Assembly: GCF_004363175.1 (NCBI RefSeq)
Contig: NZ_SNYR01000001.1
Location: forward strand, 248,001-312,000
DNA: 64,000 nucleotides
From: Maritalea mobilis
GTDB lineage: Bacteria; Pseudomonadota; Alphaproteobacteria; Rhizobiales; Devosiaceae
Direction of reading: 5' to 3'
The notes beneath the pieces were generated by a model, which worked only from the letters and a program-made list of their open reading frames with translations, searched no databases and was not told where the DNA came from. This document shows, in pieces, positions 29,601 to 39,800 of the stretch (position 1 is its first letter; every line of letters starts with the position of its first letter). Both the position numbers and the translations under genes were made by a program.

Positions 29601-32600
29601 GAGCTGAACTTTCAACTCATCAATCAATTTCCACGAATGTTGAATGAGCGCGCGATAGCTAAGCCAGTGATACCCATCCACAACCGCAATTGTTGAAGGC
29701 GTCAGCGCCGCTTGCTGTTGGAACATCTCAGCAATAGTTTTGGGTGCTACAATTGTGCTTTGTGCAGACAATTCATCAATCAGCGGCAAGGTGAACTGCC
29801 CAATCGACGTATCTAAGTCCGCCAAGCCATCAATAGCTTTCCCAAAGCTTTCACAAAGCCGATCAACATCTTCCTGCGTGAAAAAACGAGACTGAGCTTC
29901 AACAATCAGCTCCGGCCCATCAGCTGTTTCCAAAACAAAGGCAGTGATAGGCGCTTTTCCATCCACATGAGACGGGATTTCAAATTTCGTTCTGCATTGA
30001 GCCAGCTGCAATTGATCATAGTCTGTGTTTTCCAACACAAACATAGCATCAAATCGACCAGCACTTGCGTGACCTGCCTGTGTCAAATCTTCGATGAAGT
30101 GCTCAAAAGCCACCTCATCAAATTGCAGAAATTCAGCCCAAATTGAACAGTTTGTGGCAAGCGCTTCATTCAAAGATTGTTTGGCAGGCAGACGAACGGG
30201 CAGCAGCATGGTGTTGGCCATCATGCCAATCGTCTCGGCGAAGGCGGGATTAGTTCGGTTACTTACAGGCGTCGCCAGTTTGAAATTCTGAAGCCCGGTT
30301 ATATGGGCATAACCCAATGAGAAGGCAGTCAAATATAGATTAAACGGTGTCACATTCTGAACAGATGCGCACCGCCGCACAATCTGTGCTGCCTCAGCGC
30401 CGAAAGTCTTTCGCGTAACAAATGCATCCATTTCATCGCACGCACATTGAACCGTCAGCGGAGCATAGATGCTGTCATCATTGGTCCAAAGGTCATGCAG
30501 TGCTTTACGCTTGGCCGCGTATTCGTCAGTGGAAAATTGTTCACGCTGCCAAAGCGCAAATTGCCCCATCTCAGGTCCGGCATCATCAGGCAGCAAATCT
30601 CCGCCATAGAGGCTAGAAAGCTGCTGCAACATCAAATTGAGCGACCAGCCATCCAACAGAATGTGATGCGCATTGATCAGCAAAACGCCTTCATGCCCAT
30701 TAAACGGCAGCCAATAAGCCCAGCAAAGCGCAGGTTCGCTTAAATCGAATGGCTGAGCAAATGCGTCTTTGGCAAAACCCTCCCAATCCTTCGCTTTATA
30801 TTTCCCGGCACGAAAGGCCTCAAATGTGCAAGCGCTCTCCTCAAGCACCACTTGCATCAATTCACCGTCAACCTCCCGGAACGCCGTGCGAAATGAAGCA
30901 TAATGTTTGAAAAGCGAACTAAAGGCATGTTCCAGCTTTTCTGCATCAACAGGACCCGCAATCTTAAAAACCAACGGCACAGAATATGCCCGTGACTCCG
31001 GATAACGCTGAGCGTCCAACCAAAGCCGCTTTTGCTCGCTTGTTGCCGGGCTTATGCCGCTTGGAGACTGTTTGAATGCCTGAGCTGCTTCTTCAATGGC
31101 AGTCGCTTTGCTCCGCAAATCTTTCAGTGGCAGCGATAAAATGTCTCCAGCTGAAAGTGAAAGGCTTAGCTCGCGCGCAACTTGATGCTTAAACCGCAAT
31201 GCCGATAAGCTATCGCCACCCGCGCTCAAAAAAGTACTACTCGCATCCAAATCAGGCTGTTCTAAAACCGCTGCAGCAATGTCCCGCAGAGCTTTAACCT
31301 CGGGGGAAAGCTCCGTTGCAAAATTCGTGGGTTGCCATCTTGGGTGGTCAGCCTCAATCAACGCTTCTCGATCAATCTTGCCATTTGCATTGGTTGGAAG
31401 ATGTGTCAGACGATAAAAATGATGCGGCATCATATATGTCGGCAAATGCATCTGCAGATAGGCGTGAACATCATCAATGCTCACTTTACCGTCCGGCACC
31501 ACAAATGCATGCAGCTCAAGCACACCTGTCGCAGATTTTGCGGCCATCACATGCGCATTTTCAATCTCAGGATGACGATTCAAAATCGTTTCAATTTCGC
31601 CTGGCTCCACCCGGAAACCGCGAACTTTCACCTGTCGTCCAATGCGCCCAACATAGTTGATCGTGCCGTCTGCATTGCGTTGCACCAGATCGCCAGTGCG
31701 ATAATGCACCTTGCCATTCAGCTTCACAAAGGCCTGATCATTCAGCTCTTGCCGTTCATGATAGCCAAGCGCCACTGCGTCACCTGAAATGAGCAATTCG
31801 CCTTTCTGGCCATCATTCACCTTCTGCAAATCAGCGTCGACGACCGTAAGCTTTGTGCCCGGCAATGGCCGTCCAATCGGCGCATTCGCAGCCTTTTCAT
31901 CGCGTGGAATAGGATAGTTAAGCGAGAACGTTGCGCATTCGGTGGGGCCATACACATTGTAAATTGTGCAATTACTTTTCGGGTTGTTTTTATACCATTT
32001 CAGCACCGTTTGCGTGTTGATTTGCTCCCCGCCAATCAACAATGTCGACAGGTTCGCAAAGCACTGTTCCTGCTCAGCAACGATCGCGTTAAACAAGGCG
32101 ACGGTCATAAACAGCGTGTTGATGTTATGGTCTACAAGTTGCTCAGAAAAGGCGCTGAAATCATCAAACGCACCATCGGGGAAAACAATGCAAGTTCCAC
32201 CATTCAACAATGGCGCCCATATATCAAAATTGATGGCATCAAAAGACGGATTGGAGATATGTCCAACGCGCACATGTTCATCCAGCGGAATGTAGCCTTG
32301 CATACCCAGCCGCAAAACGCCGCGCTCCGGCACCAAAACCGCTTTCGGCTTGCCGGTTGAACCCGACGTGAAAAACACAAAGCTAAGCGCTTCTTTCGAA
32401 CGTTCATGCGGCTTGAATTTACTCTTTTTGCCTGAATCTAAAATGCTGGCAAAAACAGAGCAGCGCTGCCCGCCAATCTTTATTGATTTTGCATCGACCA
32501 AAATAAGGGCACAGCCAATATCTTCAGCCATCTCTTTGATACGGCTTTTGGGACTTTGACGGTCCAGCGGCGCGGCCACAGCACCAGCTTTCACAATGCC

Positions 32601-32819
32601 CAAAATAGCAACAATTTGCTGCCAAGAGCGCGGCAACATCAGCCCGACAATACTGCCAACTTCGATCTTCTTTGCCGTTAGTCCGTGTGCGAACTGATCA
32701 CTTAAACTGTCGAGCTCGCGATAAGTGAGTTTGGTTGAGCCATCTTCCACAGCGATGTGGTGCGGAAATTCATTCGCAACATCATGGAAACGCTTTGCGA
32801 GAGAAGTAAACTTATCCAT
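23667..32819 (-). CDS. Hybrid NRPS-PKS: A-T-C-A-T-KS-KR-ACP-ACP-TE
   Basis: 3050 residues, last gene of the synthetase operon. Domains by eye: A (10-500); T with Ser537 (AGGDS); C (590-1010, HHILLDG 718-724); A (1025-1510); T with Ser1559; KS (1614-2040; Cys1771 in AACGSSL, His1907, His1944); no AT; KR (2185-2615; GASGGIG, Ser2511, Tyr2524, Asn2528); two carrier domains with Ser2660 and Ser2735; TE (2795-3045; Ser2875 in GWSFG, His3021). The first A pocket reads about DAFFLGVTF(K), Ile/Val-like; the second DVQFVAHVV(K), a proline code. The protein begins with A and ends with TE, so it could make Ile/Val-Pro-(beta-hydroxy ketide) alone. It needs malonyl loading in trans. An ideal GGAGGTGA site precedes the ATG, which overlaps the upstream stop by 8 bases. 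Confidence 0.93.
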   Translation of the reverse strand: MDKFTSLAKRFHDVANEFPHHIAVEDGSTKLTYRELDSLSDQFAHGLTAKKIEVGSIVGLMLPRSWQQIVAILGIVKAGAVAAPLDRQSPKSRIKEMAEDIGCALILVDAKSIKIGGQRCSVFASILDSGKKSKFKPHERSKEALSFVFFTSGSTGKPKAVLVPERGVLRLGMQGYIPLDEHVRVGHISNPSFDAINFDIWAPLLNGGTCIVFPDGAFDDFSAFSEQLVDHNINTLFMTVALFNAIVAEQEQCFANLSTLLIGGEQINTQTVLKWYKNNPKSNCTIYNVYGPTECATFSLNYPIPRDEKAANAPIGRPLPGTKLTVVDADLQKVNDGQKGELLISGDAVALGYHERQELNDQAFVKLNGKVHYRTGDLVQRNADGTINYVGRIGRQVKVRGFRVEPGEIETILNRHPEIENAHVMAAKSATGVLELHAFVVPDGKVSIDDVHAYLQMHLPTYMMPHHFYRLTHLPTNANGKIDREALIEADHPRWQPTNFATELSPEVKALRDIAAAVLEQPDLDASSTFLSAGGDSLSALRFKHQVARELSLSLSAGDILSLPLKDLRSKATAIEEAAQAFKQSPSGISPATSEQKRLWLDAQRYPESRAYSVPLVFKIAGPVDAEKLEHAFSSLFKHYASFRTAFREVDGELMQVVLEESACTFEAFRAGKYKAKDWEGFAKDAFAQPFDLSEPALCWAYWLPFNGHEGVLLINAHHILLDGWSLNLMLQQLSSLYGGDLLPDDAGPEMGQFALWQREQFSTDEYAAKRKALHDLWTNDDSIYAPLTVQCACDEMDAFVTRKTFGAEAAQIVRRCASVQNVTPFNLYLTAFSLGYAHITGLQNFKLATPVSNRTNPAFAETIGMMANTMLLPVRLPAKQSLNEALATNCSIWAEFLQFDEVAFEHFIEDLTQAGHASAGRFDAMFVLENTDYDQLQLAQCRTKFEIPSHVDGKAPITAFVLETADGPELIVEAQSRFFTQEDVDRLCESFGKAIDGLADLDTSIGQFTLPLIDELSAQSTIVAPKTIAEMFQQQAALTPSTIAVVDGYHWLSYRALIQHSWKLIDELKVQLGDRKSGDVIGVYIQPSREHIVALIALAQMNITILPLDPSYPDEMLQRIVEKAKPSLILTHPKAEPRSFADVDVYEVNLNQPSQNKPASHDGENPLYLLFTSGSTGEPKGVYVPDDALCNLLQWQKQEGTLAKAAITQQFSKLSFDVSFQEIFTTLTTGGTFHIIEPELRQDPAILLEEMRDKRIERIFLPFVALKLLAETALRSGIILPYLKEVVSAGEELVSTQTLKAWFKQLPQARLINHYGPSETHVVSAYNLPEDVDQWPDSAPIGRPISNVSFRIKDAQNSEDGSGELLVSGDFVRPCYADDKDNDKAFETDAEGRVWYKTGDRAAIVRNYHFAYRSRLDNQIKLSGHRVELQQIEAVLNRMSGIALAIVVQKSDSELACFYEANGAAPTLSKVNAHLAKHLPDYVRLNSFVAMENWPKTPSGKIDRKKLQLQKIEQELHSDFAEIDWGNQTERQLADLFKDIIHREIRPEQTFFEAGATSLDLIRYRDSCQSAFSIQLPVALLFQFSSIEKLAQHLGPQEETKSAPKSDRHNSQEKMAIVGVSINVAGAENYEAFTDLVLNNRTGIERFDAEHGKIGARSQLKNMMGFDPTYFGISKPEAKLMDPQQRHLLMGAVHCLQDAGVNPQHSQARIGVMASAGENTYFQQTLNGEYDADLPDSFQVALHHDKDFLGSKIAYRLGLKGPAIAVQAACGSSLIGLHMAAGMLRNGDADMMLVGGCLIDATLQDGYTYRPQHIFSKDGLCRPFDRDASGTIGASGYGFVLLMPLSKALDAGHKVYAVFEGSAINNDGHDKMSYTAPSVQGQTEVLQAALGNAGLSADDITFIEAHGTGTALGDPIEIEALRRAYGERDTTLAVSSLKSQIGHMGAAAGLVGLIRAIVALKTKTLPPNLNFKALNPEIALGDTPIHFPAKSKTWACQTQRRAGVSSFGIGGTNAHAIVGEFETLASKSKQTVPLFLLSAHSHDALVIWAKQIADYLEQQPDQLNNVLSFLQYGTPHLSYRAGFVCADAKQAVAALRKLDDGRKSASNEQIDLAARDDLEERLERWLSGAHLSPEITQIAPRPQGFPLYSFMLENFEFAKKGKAQAPANLNDIRRLDAQDWLYAPAWQNLGRLNGPSVKRDLAIILHADGLDAEAKAALASNYEQVHFLKIGDDVAEIIREIDQSDPIAAVDVINFAPAQLRLGVSSAQLDHAQIYCLDAIPAVLELAQHFKASKLRIVLASCEAADVYGANEAPLAGLLAGAQSVLTSECDLAASWIDFANGCLEDLNDFLTLRPVEAGRYAVRNGCLWQRQLAPMVSSSLQIEGYGGRHLVIGASGGIGRNICLEILSDPNAELDITTRSGQLPEALANYADRITVHALDLAQEDATLPKLDRPVENVVFAAGAAHGALIAHRDNDAMRQNNKVKTQGLLKLESWVEIQQPKRVIYCSSMASEFGGRGQLDYAATNGLLDSFSHWINPNAPDTVRTVINWDIWRESGMAVDALERDDLHQLHLTYGLSDHEGRSVFRRCLASSHPQICVSTVALKDAVQFYRASEKPVATPSGINQSKDEIIIDLIQSISGETEVSTQHSLDELGIDSLATLDLIDEIKAALGTEFALSELPPVLTVGGLVELIAGKDSSSDIAARLSAMLQSVLGLDTFAPSNSFGELGLDSLMALDLIDEIKAAFGVSLPVSAFHEDATLNDVVQYVEEGLEDGEVRQGGESLPVSVDCWQQGDGEKVICFIHPVGGEVASYKSLFQHLDKATTVYAISDPNLRLEPGEPLTIQARAKAYLQALDQKTDQERQILELVGWSFGAWVAAEMCRLAEHQDNSFGYLTMIDPPEPDCGAEIAEHSKEEVQEAFLHDLAPRLNKSHASLQSQIAPELQQHLENLVRCCQLNMAAMRAHVPGELRHTKVHLFVAGQVADGLLVDPIKPQGHMAKWGQRLPELIYGEILEADHYSIMQSPNIERIAEQFFSDHKQPIRVPSL

Positions 32820-35800
32820 GGGTCACCTCCAGCTCAGAAGCCGTCGCGATAGCGTCCAGTTCCTGCAAAATTACCTTTTTAACAATCTTGAGTTCGTCGG
32901 TTTCCAACATCTCCCAATGATCGCCACGCACGAGCTTGACTGAGAAATCACCTTCGGTACGGCTACGCCAATAGGCACGGGTTTCATGCAAGAAGGGCCG
33001 GGGTAGGTCGCTGCGCGCTTGGATAAACGCCATGCGCGCGCCGCTCACAGGCACTTCATAGTCGCGCACAGCCAGGCGGTTTTGGTTATAAACATTGAAG
33101 TACCGTTCGATCTGAGCATCATCAATGCCCGGATAGGTGCCGTTAAACCGCACCAACTTGTCGCGAAACTCGGGCAAATCCACCACATCAATCATCCGGC
33201 GGGCTTCAACATCATGGGTGCCTTGGGTATCAAGCAACACCACGGAAACATCTTTCTTGCCACGGGCATTCAGCAAACGGCCCATCTCATGCGCCACCAA
33301 ACCGCCGAAGGATAGCCCCGTGATCACCATCGGTTGATCCATCAAGGGCTCAATTAGGGGGAGATAATGCGCCGCCATGTCCTCAACGGACGTACAGGTC
33401 ACCTCATTGGCGTTCAATCCCATAGATTGCAGTCCATAAACGCCGATATTCTCGTCTAAAGTTTTGGCCAGAGATAGATAGCAAAACGCGGTGCCGCCCG
33501 CAGGATGAACACACACCACATTGGTCGAGCCATCGCCTTGTTGCAGGGTGATTAAATGATCTTCATCCTGCCGTTCCGCCGCATCGCCACGCAGCATTGC
33601 CCCCAGTTCCTCGATGGTTGGGCTGGTGATGATGCTTTTTAGAGCCAACTGCACGCCAAAACTTTCCTTGATTTGGTGCACCAATTTGATCGCGGAAATA
33701 GAACTGCCGCCAATGGCAAAGAAATTATCACGGATGCCAATGGTCGGATGCAGCAAAATAGTCTTCCAAATGCGATAAAGCTTCATCTCAGTGTCATCGC
33801 GCGGGCTGGCTTGGTTCACCGCGTTGCTCGCCATAAAGTCCGCCGGATCGGGCAGGGCCTTGCGGTCTATTTTCCCGCTGGCATTTAGGGGCAATTGGTC
33901 AAGGTGAATAATCATGGACGGCACCATATAGGTGGGTAGAAACTGCTTTAATGCCGCTCGTAAATTGTCGGGCTCATCACCCCCTTGCACAAATGCCACC
34001 AGCTGATCTCGCCAGCCAATAACGGCTGCAAGGGCACAGCCACAACGGCGCAATCCCGCTTCAATCTCACCCGGCTCAATGCGGAAGCCATTAATTTTAA
34101 GCTGAAAATCCTTGCGGCCAATAAAGCGAAGTTCGCCGTTTGTGTTCTCAACGCCCAAATCGCCAGTGCGATATAGTTTGGTCTGCGGCAGATAAGGATG
34201 ATCAATAAAAGTCTTAGACGTCAGATCATCCCGCTGATGATAGCCATTGCCGACCCCGACGCCCGCAATGCAGATCTCGCCAATTGCGCCACGAGGCACA
34301 GGCAAGCCTTTTTCATCCAGTAAGCAAATCTTGGTGTGCGAAATCGCTTTGCCAATTGGCACATGCAAATGGTCATCTCGATCCGGATCAAAGATGTGAA
34401 AAGCAGAATCCACCGCGCATTCGCTCACGCCGTAAACATTGATCAACTGAACCTCGGGTAGCTTCTCAGTCACCGAACGCGCCAAATCTGTTGTAAGCGC
34501 ACCACCGCCACAAAAAACATATTTCAAGCTCGTGCAGCCGTTTTCTGGCAGTGCATCCAAAAACAATTGCAGTGTTGCTGGCACAAACTGGATGGCCGCA
34601 ATCTGGTGCGCATTCACAAGTGCGGGCAAGTCAGCTGGATTCTTCCGCGCATCCCCCTGTGCCAACACCAACTCATGACCTGAAAGTAGGGGCCAAAAAA
34701 ATTCCCACAAACTGGCGTCAAACCCAATGGCACTCTTTTGCAAAACACTTTCCTGCTCACTGAGCGGAAATTCACTCTCTGTCCAAGTCGCCAGATTAAC
34801 CAACCCCTTATGGGTGACATATGTACCCTTTGGCGTGCCGGTAGACCCAGAGGTGAAAATCAAAATTGCATTGTCAGATGGTTTAATTTCAACATCAGGG
34901 GACGTTGCCCCAAATGCATCTAAGTTGGTGTGCAGCTGATCCAAATCGACAATCTCTGGCGCGTCAAAAGCAGTTTCACCCGAAGCAAACACCAGTTTCG
35001 CCTGTGCATCCGCCAATATTTGCTGCTTTCGTTCGCTTGGCAAACGCGGATCAAGCGGCAGCGCAACCGCGCCAGCTTTCAGGATACCCAGTAGCGCGGC
35101 AACATAATTACAGTCAGGCTCTGCACTGAGCGCAACAACGTTGCCCTTTTGGATAGATTTCGACAAAAGCAACTGCGCGACTTGGTTCGCTTTCCCATCT
35201 AATTCAGCAAACTCAAGGTGCTGATTTGCATCCGTAACCGCACGCGATTGCGGAAATTGGGTCACAATATCGGCAAAACGGGCAGGGATGCGGGTAAGTT
35301 CATGGTCATGCGCAGATGTGTCATGTAGGTGCGCGCGATAAGCATCAAGATCAACCAACGCAATATCGCCAACTGAGATGTCGGGCTTCGAACTCACAGC
35401 CTTAAAAGCATGGGTGAACGCACCCGCCATGCTTTCAATCGTGCTCAGGTCAAACAGGTCGCTATTATATTCAAAGCCAAGCTGGAAATTATCCTGATTT
35501 TCAAACAGCTCTATGGTGATGTCATATTTTGCCGTGGCGCTGTCGGTCTCCATTGGCGCAATGTCCAACGCGCCATTGGTTTGCTCACCCACAGGCATAT
35601 TTTGAAAAATCAGCATGGTTTGAAACAGCGGTGAATAGCTGGCCGAGCGTTTGGGATTGACGGCCTCAACAACTTTTTCAAACGCAATATCCTGATGGTC
35701 CATCGCGCCCAACACCTTGTCGTTCATTTGGGCAACTAGTTCAGCAAATTGCATCTGATCCTCAAATTGCGCGCGAATAACGACAGTATTGATAAAATGA

Positions 35801-36822
35801 CCAATCAGGCCTTCCAGCTCTTGCTGGTCGCGTCCAGCCAGTGGCGTGCCAGTGCAAATATCATTTTGCCCACTAAAACGCCCCATCACCAAAGCATGCA
35901 CCGCCAGGAAAATGGCAAACGGTGTTACACGCAGCTTTTGGCAAAGATTGTGAATTTCTTGGAATAATGGACCGTCGATCAGATAGCGAAAATGGGCACC
36001 ATTCATTGATTGTTCGGCTGGGCGAGGTCGGTCCGTCGGCAAGTCCAACAAATCAGGCGCATCGCTGAGTTCTGCCCGCCAATAATCAACTTGCCGCTGC
36101 ATTTCGTCGGATGACAATTTATTGCGTTGCATTTCTGCAAACTCTGCATATTGCAGTGGAAGCGGTGCGAACGCGGGCATGTCTCCGGAGGTAAATCCCT
36201 CATAAGCTTTGAAAATTTCATCCACCAAAATGCCAATAGACCAGCCATCAGCACAAATATGATGCACATTTAACAGCAAAACATGTTCGTCACCGCCCAG
36301 TGTTATAAGCTGTGCGCGAATGGCCGTTTCCTGTTCCAGATCAAAACCAGTTTGCGCTTCTATGCGTACGATTTGATCCAGCTTTGTTGGTTCCGATTGC
36401 AGGTCAATGAGGGTGAGTGCACGGTCACTTTCCGGCAAAACCCGCTGGCGCGGTTCGCCCTGATGATCAAAAAACACCGTACGCAAAATGCTGTGCCGTT
36501 GAACGACAAGATCAAAAGCCTTGCCCATAGCTTCCTGATCCAATGCGCCCTTTATCCTAAAGGCGAGTGGATTGTTGTAACGCGGGTTTTTCGGCTCCAG
36601 CCGATCCAGAAACCACAATTGTGCCTGATTGAAAGATTGCGGATAATCCCGGCCTTGCCGCAACCGCAAAAGAGACAATAATGCGGGCTTGTGCTGCTTC
36701 ATTTGCTGCAAAAGTTCAGGTGAAATCGCCCCCTTTGCCGCCTTCACTTTCAAATTTCCATCTTGCACATGAAGGGTCACGCCCAAGCTTTCGAGTTCAT
36801 TGAGAAGGCGAATAGCACTCAT
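32812..36822 (-). CDS. NRPS module: docking-C-A-T-TE, Gln predicted
   Basis: 1336 residues. An N-terminal TubC-like docking domain (1-52) is followed by C (58-490, HHICADG 187-193), A (510-985) and T (1005-1070). The thioesterase spans 1085-1330, with Ser1171 in GLSFGG, Asp1198 and His1302. The A pocket reads about DAWQFGVVD(K), close to the glutamine code of tyrocidine synthetase (from memory). The carrier motif is GGSS, with Ser1041 expected to carry the arm. The TE makes this the natural end of the peptide line begun by the gene at 53419-58299, although another synthetase gene follows. The start overlaps the upstream stop by 4 bases and has a GGAGGAG site. Confidence 0.93.
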   Translation of the reverse strand: MSAIRLLNELESLGVTLHVQDGNLKVKAAKGAISPELLQQMKQHKPALLSLLRLRQGRDYPQSFNQAQLWFLDRLEPKNPRYNNPLAFRIKGALDQEAMGKAFDLVVQRHSILRTVFFDHQGEPRQRVLPESDRALTLIDLQSEPTKLDQIVRIEAQTGFDLEQETAIRAQLITLGGDEHVLLLNVHHICADGWSIGILVDEIFKAYEGFTSGDMPAFAPLPLQYAEFAEMQRNKLSSDEMQRQVDYWRAELSDAPDLLDLPTDRPRPAEQSMNGAHFRYLIDGPLFQEIHNLCQKLRVTPFAIFLAVHALVMGRFSGQNDICTGTPLAGRDQQELEGLIGHFINTVVIRAQFEDQMQFAELVAQMNDKVLGAMDHQDIAFEKVVEAVNPKRSASYSPLFQTMLIFQNMPVGEQTNGALDIAPMETDSATAKYDITIELFENQDNFQLGFEYNSDLFDLSTIESMAGAFTHAFKAVSSKPDISVGDIALVDLDAYRAHLHDTSAHDHELTRIPARFADIVTQFPQSRAVTDANQHLEFAELDGKANQVAQLLLSKSIQKGNVVALSAEPDCNYVAALLGILKAGAVALPLDPRLPSERKQQILADAQAKLVFASGETAFDAPEIVDLDQLHTNLDAFGATSPDVEIKPSDNAILIFTSGSTGTPKGTYVTHKGLVNLATWTESEFPLSEQESVLQKSAIGFDASLWEFFWPLLSGHELVLAQGDARKNPADLPALVNAHQIAAIQFVPATLQLFLDALPENGCTSLKYVFCGGGALTTDLARSVTEKLPEVQLINVYGVSECAVDSAFHIFDPDRDDHLHVPIGKAISHTKICLLDEKGLPVPRGAIGEICIAGVGVGNGYHQRDDLTSKTFIDHPYLPQTKLYRTGDLGVENTNGELRFIGRKDFQLKINGFRIEPGEIEAGLRRCGCALAAVIGWRDQLVAFVQGGDEPDNLRAALKQFLPTYMVPSMIIHLDQLPLNASGKIDRKALPDPADFMASNAVNQASPRDDTEMKLYRIWKTILLHPTIGIRDNFFAIGGSSISAIKLVHQIKESFGVQLALKSIITSPTIEELGAMLRGDAAERQDEDHLITLQQGDGSTNVVCVHPAGGTAFCYLSLAKTLDENIGVYGLQSMGLNANEVTCTSVEDMAAHYLPLIEPLMDQPMVITGLSFGGLVAHEMGRLLNARGKKDVSVVLLDTQGTHDVEARRMIDVVDLPEFRDKLVRFNGTYPGIDDAQIERYFNVYNQNRLAVRDYEVPVSGARMAFIQARSDLPRPFLHETRAYWRSRTEGDFSVKLVRGDHWEMLETDELKIVKKVILQELDAIATASELEVTHG

Positions 36823-39800
36823 ATTTCAAACTCCTCCATCTCTTCAGATGGATCATCTTGCGCAGGCGTGGTGGCGGGGACGCCGCCGATCATGGAATAA
36901 ATAAGTTGATGGTTTGGCCCAAGATCGAACAGCTCGCACAAGGCTTCATTGATCATCTCGCCGATGCCACATAAGCCAAGGCCGATTTCGCCCGCGCGGT
37001 GCGTTAAATGTTGGGCAACCAAACCAGCTTCAATCAGTGACATATCGCGGCCCTGATCGCCATAAAGCGGGCGAATAGCGGCATCATCCGCCACAAAGAA
37101 CAGAGCGAAAGCGCCACCTTCAAAAGTCGGTCGGTTGACAAAATAGTCATAGGCGTCCGCTGAAAGCGATTTGCCGGTCCCCGTGGCCACCAAAGTCCGA
37201 TCCTTCGGATCAACATAGTAACAGCCGCCAGGCACACCCATCACGCGATCAGGTTTCACATAAATATAGGTTTGCACCGGATAGAGCCCACCCGCAGAGG
37301 CATATTGAAAGCGCGGACGCCCCTCAGCAGGGTTTTGCATAATGGCCGCAAGCAGCTTCGAGAATGTGCGCTTGTCCACCGACGCATCGGAAAACTCGCG
37401 CACTGAGCGGTTTGCCTCAAACACATCTCGCTCTTCAGGCTCAATATCCAACGGCACGCGCTTTGCATCTGGCCCAAATTTGCGACGCCCTTTTTCTGCA
37501 ACCTTAAAGGCTTCACGCTCCGCTTTATCTTCGATGACGCGTGGTGCAGCCTCTGTTTGCTCAGGCTCTGGTTCCACTACGGGGCACGTTTCCTGCCAAA
37601 TATCAAAAAGTGTGCTCACCGTCGGCGCGCGCATAAATCGAGCAAGCTTGGGCCGGAAACCCATCTCCGCCGCCAGCGCATTGCTGATCCGTACAATATC
37701 AAGCGAAGTAGCACCCAGAGCCAACAAATTTGCATCTATGGCGATTGCGCTTTGCTTCAACACCTTTTCAACAATAGCCACAATTCTTTGCTCGTCCGGC
37801 GCCAATTCTCTAGCAACGCTGGCCTGCGCCTTCAGTTCAGGTTTAGGCAATTTCTTCCGATCAACTTTGCCATTGGCCGAAAGCGGCATTTGATCAATAA
37901 AACTGATGCTTGATGGAATTTCATAGGCAGGCAGCAATTGCGCCAAATGCTCCCGCAGCGCATCCTCAGTCAATCCGCGGTCTGACGTCACCACATAGGC
38001 GGCGAGGCGCTTCTCCTCCATGGTGTCGCCCCAAATCCGCACCGCGGCTGCATCCACCGCCGCGTGCTTATCGAGCGCCGCTTCGATTTCACCAAGCTCA
38101 ATGCGATAGCCTTGCACTTTCACTTGTGTATCGGCACGTCCCATAAATTCGATATTGCCGTCAGGCAATATGCGCCCCAAATCACCCGTGCGATAGAGTC
38201 GCTCGCCTGTTTTCGGATGTTTGATAAAGGCTGCGTCCGTCCGTTCCTGATCGCCATAATAGCCGAGGGCAACTCCGCGGCCGCCAATATACAATTCGCC
38301 AACCACCCAAGTGGGACGGGCATTCAACTGCTCATCAAGCACATGGAAGCTTTGGCCCTTTAGTGCCTTGCCATAGGGGATGCTTTTCCAGCTTGGATCA
38401 ACGGACTCGATCGGATAGCAAATCGACCAGATCGACGCTTCAGTGGCACCACCCAAACTCCAAATCTGCGTTTCCGGGCTTTGCGCGCGCACCTTGCTCG
38501 GCAGATCAAGTGGTATCCAATCGCCAGACATCATGGCAACGCGCAAAGAATAGGGCGCAGACATTGCGTTCGCGTGATCCGCTAGAAGGCCGAGCAGGGC
38601 AGGCACCGAGTTCCACACGCTCACATCATGTGCATTGATCAACTCGAGCCAATGTTGCGGATCGCGGCTCTTTTCAGCCTCCGGCACAACAAGGGCAGCA
38701 CCTTTGCTCAAAGTCCCGAAAATATCATAAACGGAAAGGTCGAAATTAAGCGCTGAAACGCCCAAAATACGATCCTCTTGGTGCAAGCCAATCCGCTCAT
38801 TTATATCGTAAATGGTGGTGCACGCCCCACCATGATCAATCATCACGCCTTTTGGTTCGCCAGTCGAACCAGAAGTAAAGATGATATAGGCCAAATCATC
38901 AATGTTGCGTTCAACTGGTGCAGGCTTACTTCCGTCCGCGCCTTTGTCCACATTGACAGCCTCAACATGAGGCGGCAAAAGATCTGGCTCCGCAAAACCG
39001 TCTTCCACCAGCACAATTCGACTGTTGGTTTTGTCCAAAATCTTCCCTAACCGTGCCGCAGGTAAATTCCGATCCAGCGGTAAATAAACACCACCCGCCA
39101 TTAAAATGCCCAGTACGGCAACAGTTTGCTGCCAGCTCGGCTCCAGAAAAATGCCGACAATATCACCTGGCGCGCAGCCATGATCTTGCAACCGCGCCGC
39201 TAGCGCCTGCGCTTCCCGCAGCACCTCGGCATAAGTCAGCGTCCGATCATGTGCAATCACGGCCACATTATCCGGCGTTAGGGCGGCTTGCCGCTCAAAC
39301 AACCCATTCAAAGTGGTGAGATCAGCGAGGGGTGTAGGTTGATCAAGCAGCTTCTGGTCAAACAATTCTTCGGTTCTTGCCTGCCATTGCGCATCATCGC
39401 GAAGCACGTCCAAAAGCTGGCAATAGTCAGCAAACATGGCATCCATCAACCCATCAGGAAACAGCGCGTCAATGCTGTCCCAATTGAAGATCAGCTCGCC
39501 CTGTTCTTCCATAATGGTATGGTCCAGCCAAACCTGCGGCGTCTGCGTAATGGTATGCACATTCTCCGCATCAAACGCCTTCACTTCTGCCTCTGCATTC
39601 GCGCCTTCAACCATTTCGGTGAGTGTTGAGTTGAACACAATCGGCAAACCGCTCGGTTGCACCCCAAACTTGCGCCCCAACTCACGCATAATTTCAATGC
39701 CAGAAATTTTGGCATGGTCCATATCCCGCCATAAATCCTGCTGAATATTTTGCGCGAACGCCGCAAATTTCTGATCTTTTTCTGCACGCTGACGATAAAG

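Noticed and set aside
36283-36681. Rightward open frames of 100-240 codons across the synthetase genes, also at 42816-43520 and 46236-46763
   Set aside because: They run antisense to clear NRPS domains, show no family motifs and have no ribosome sites.
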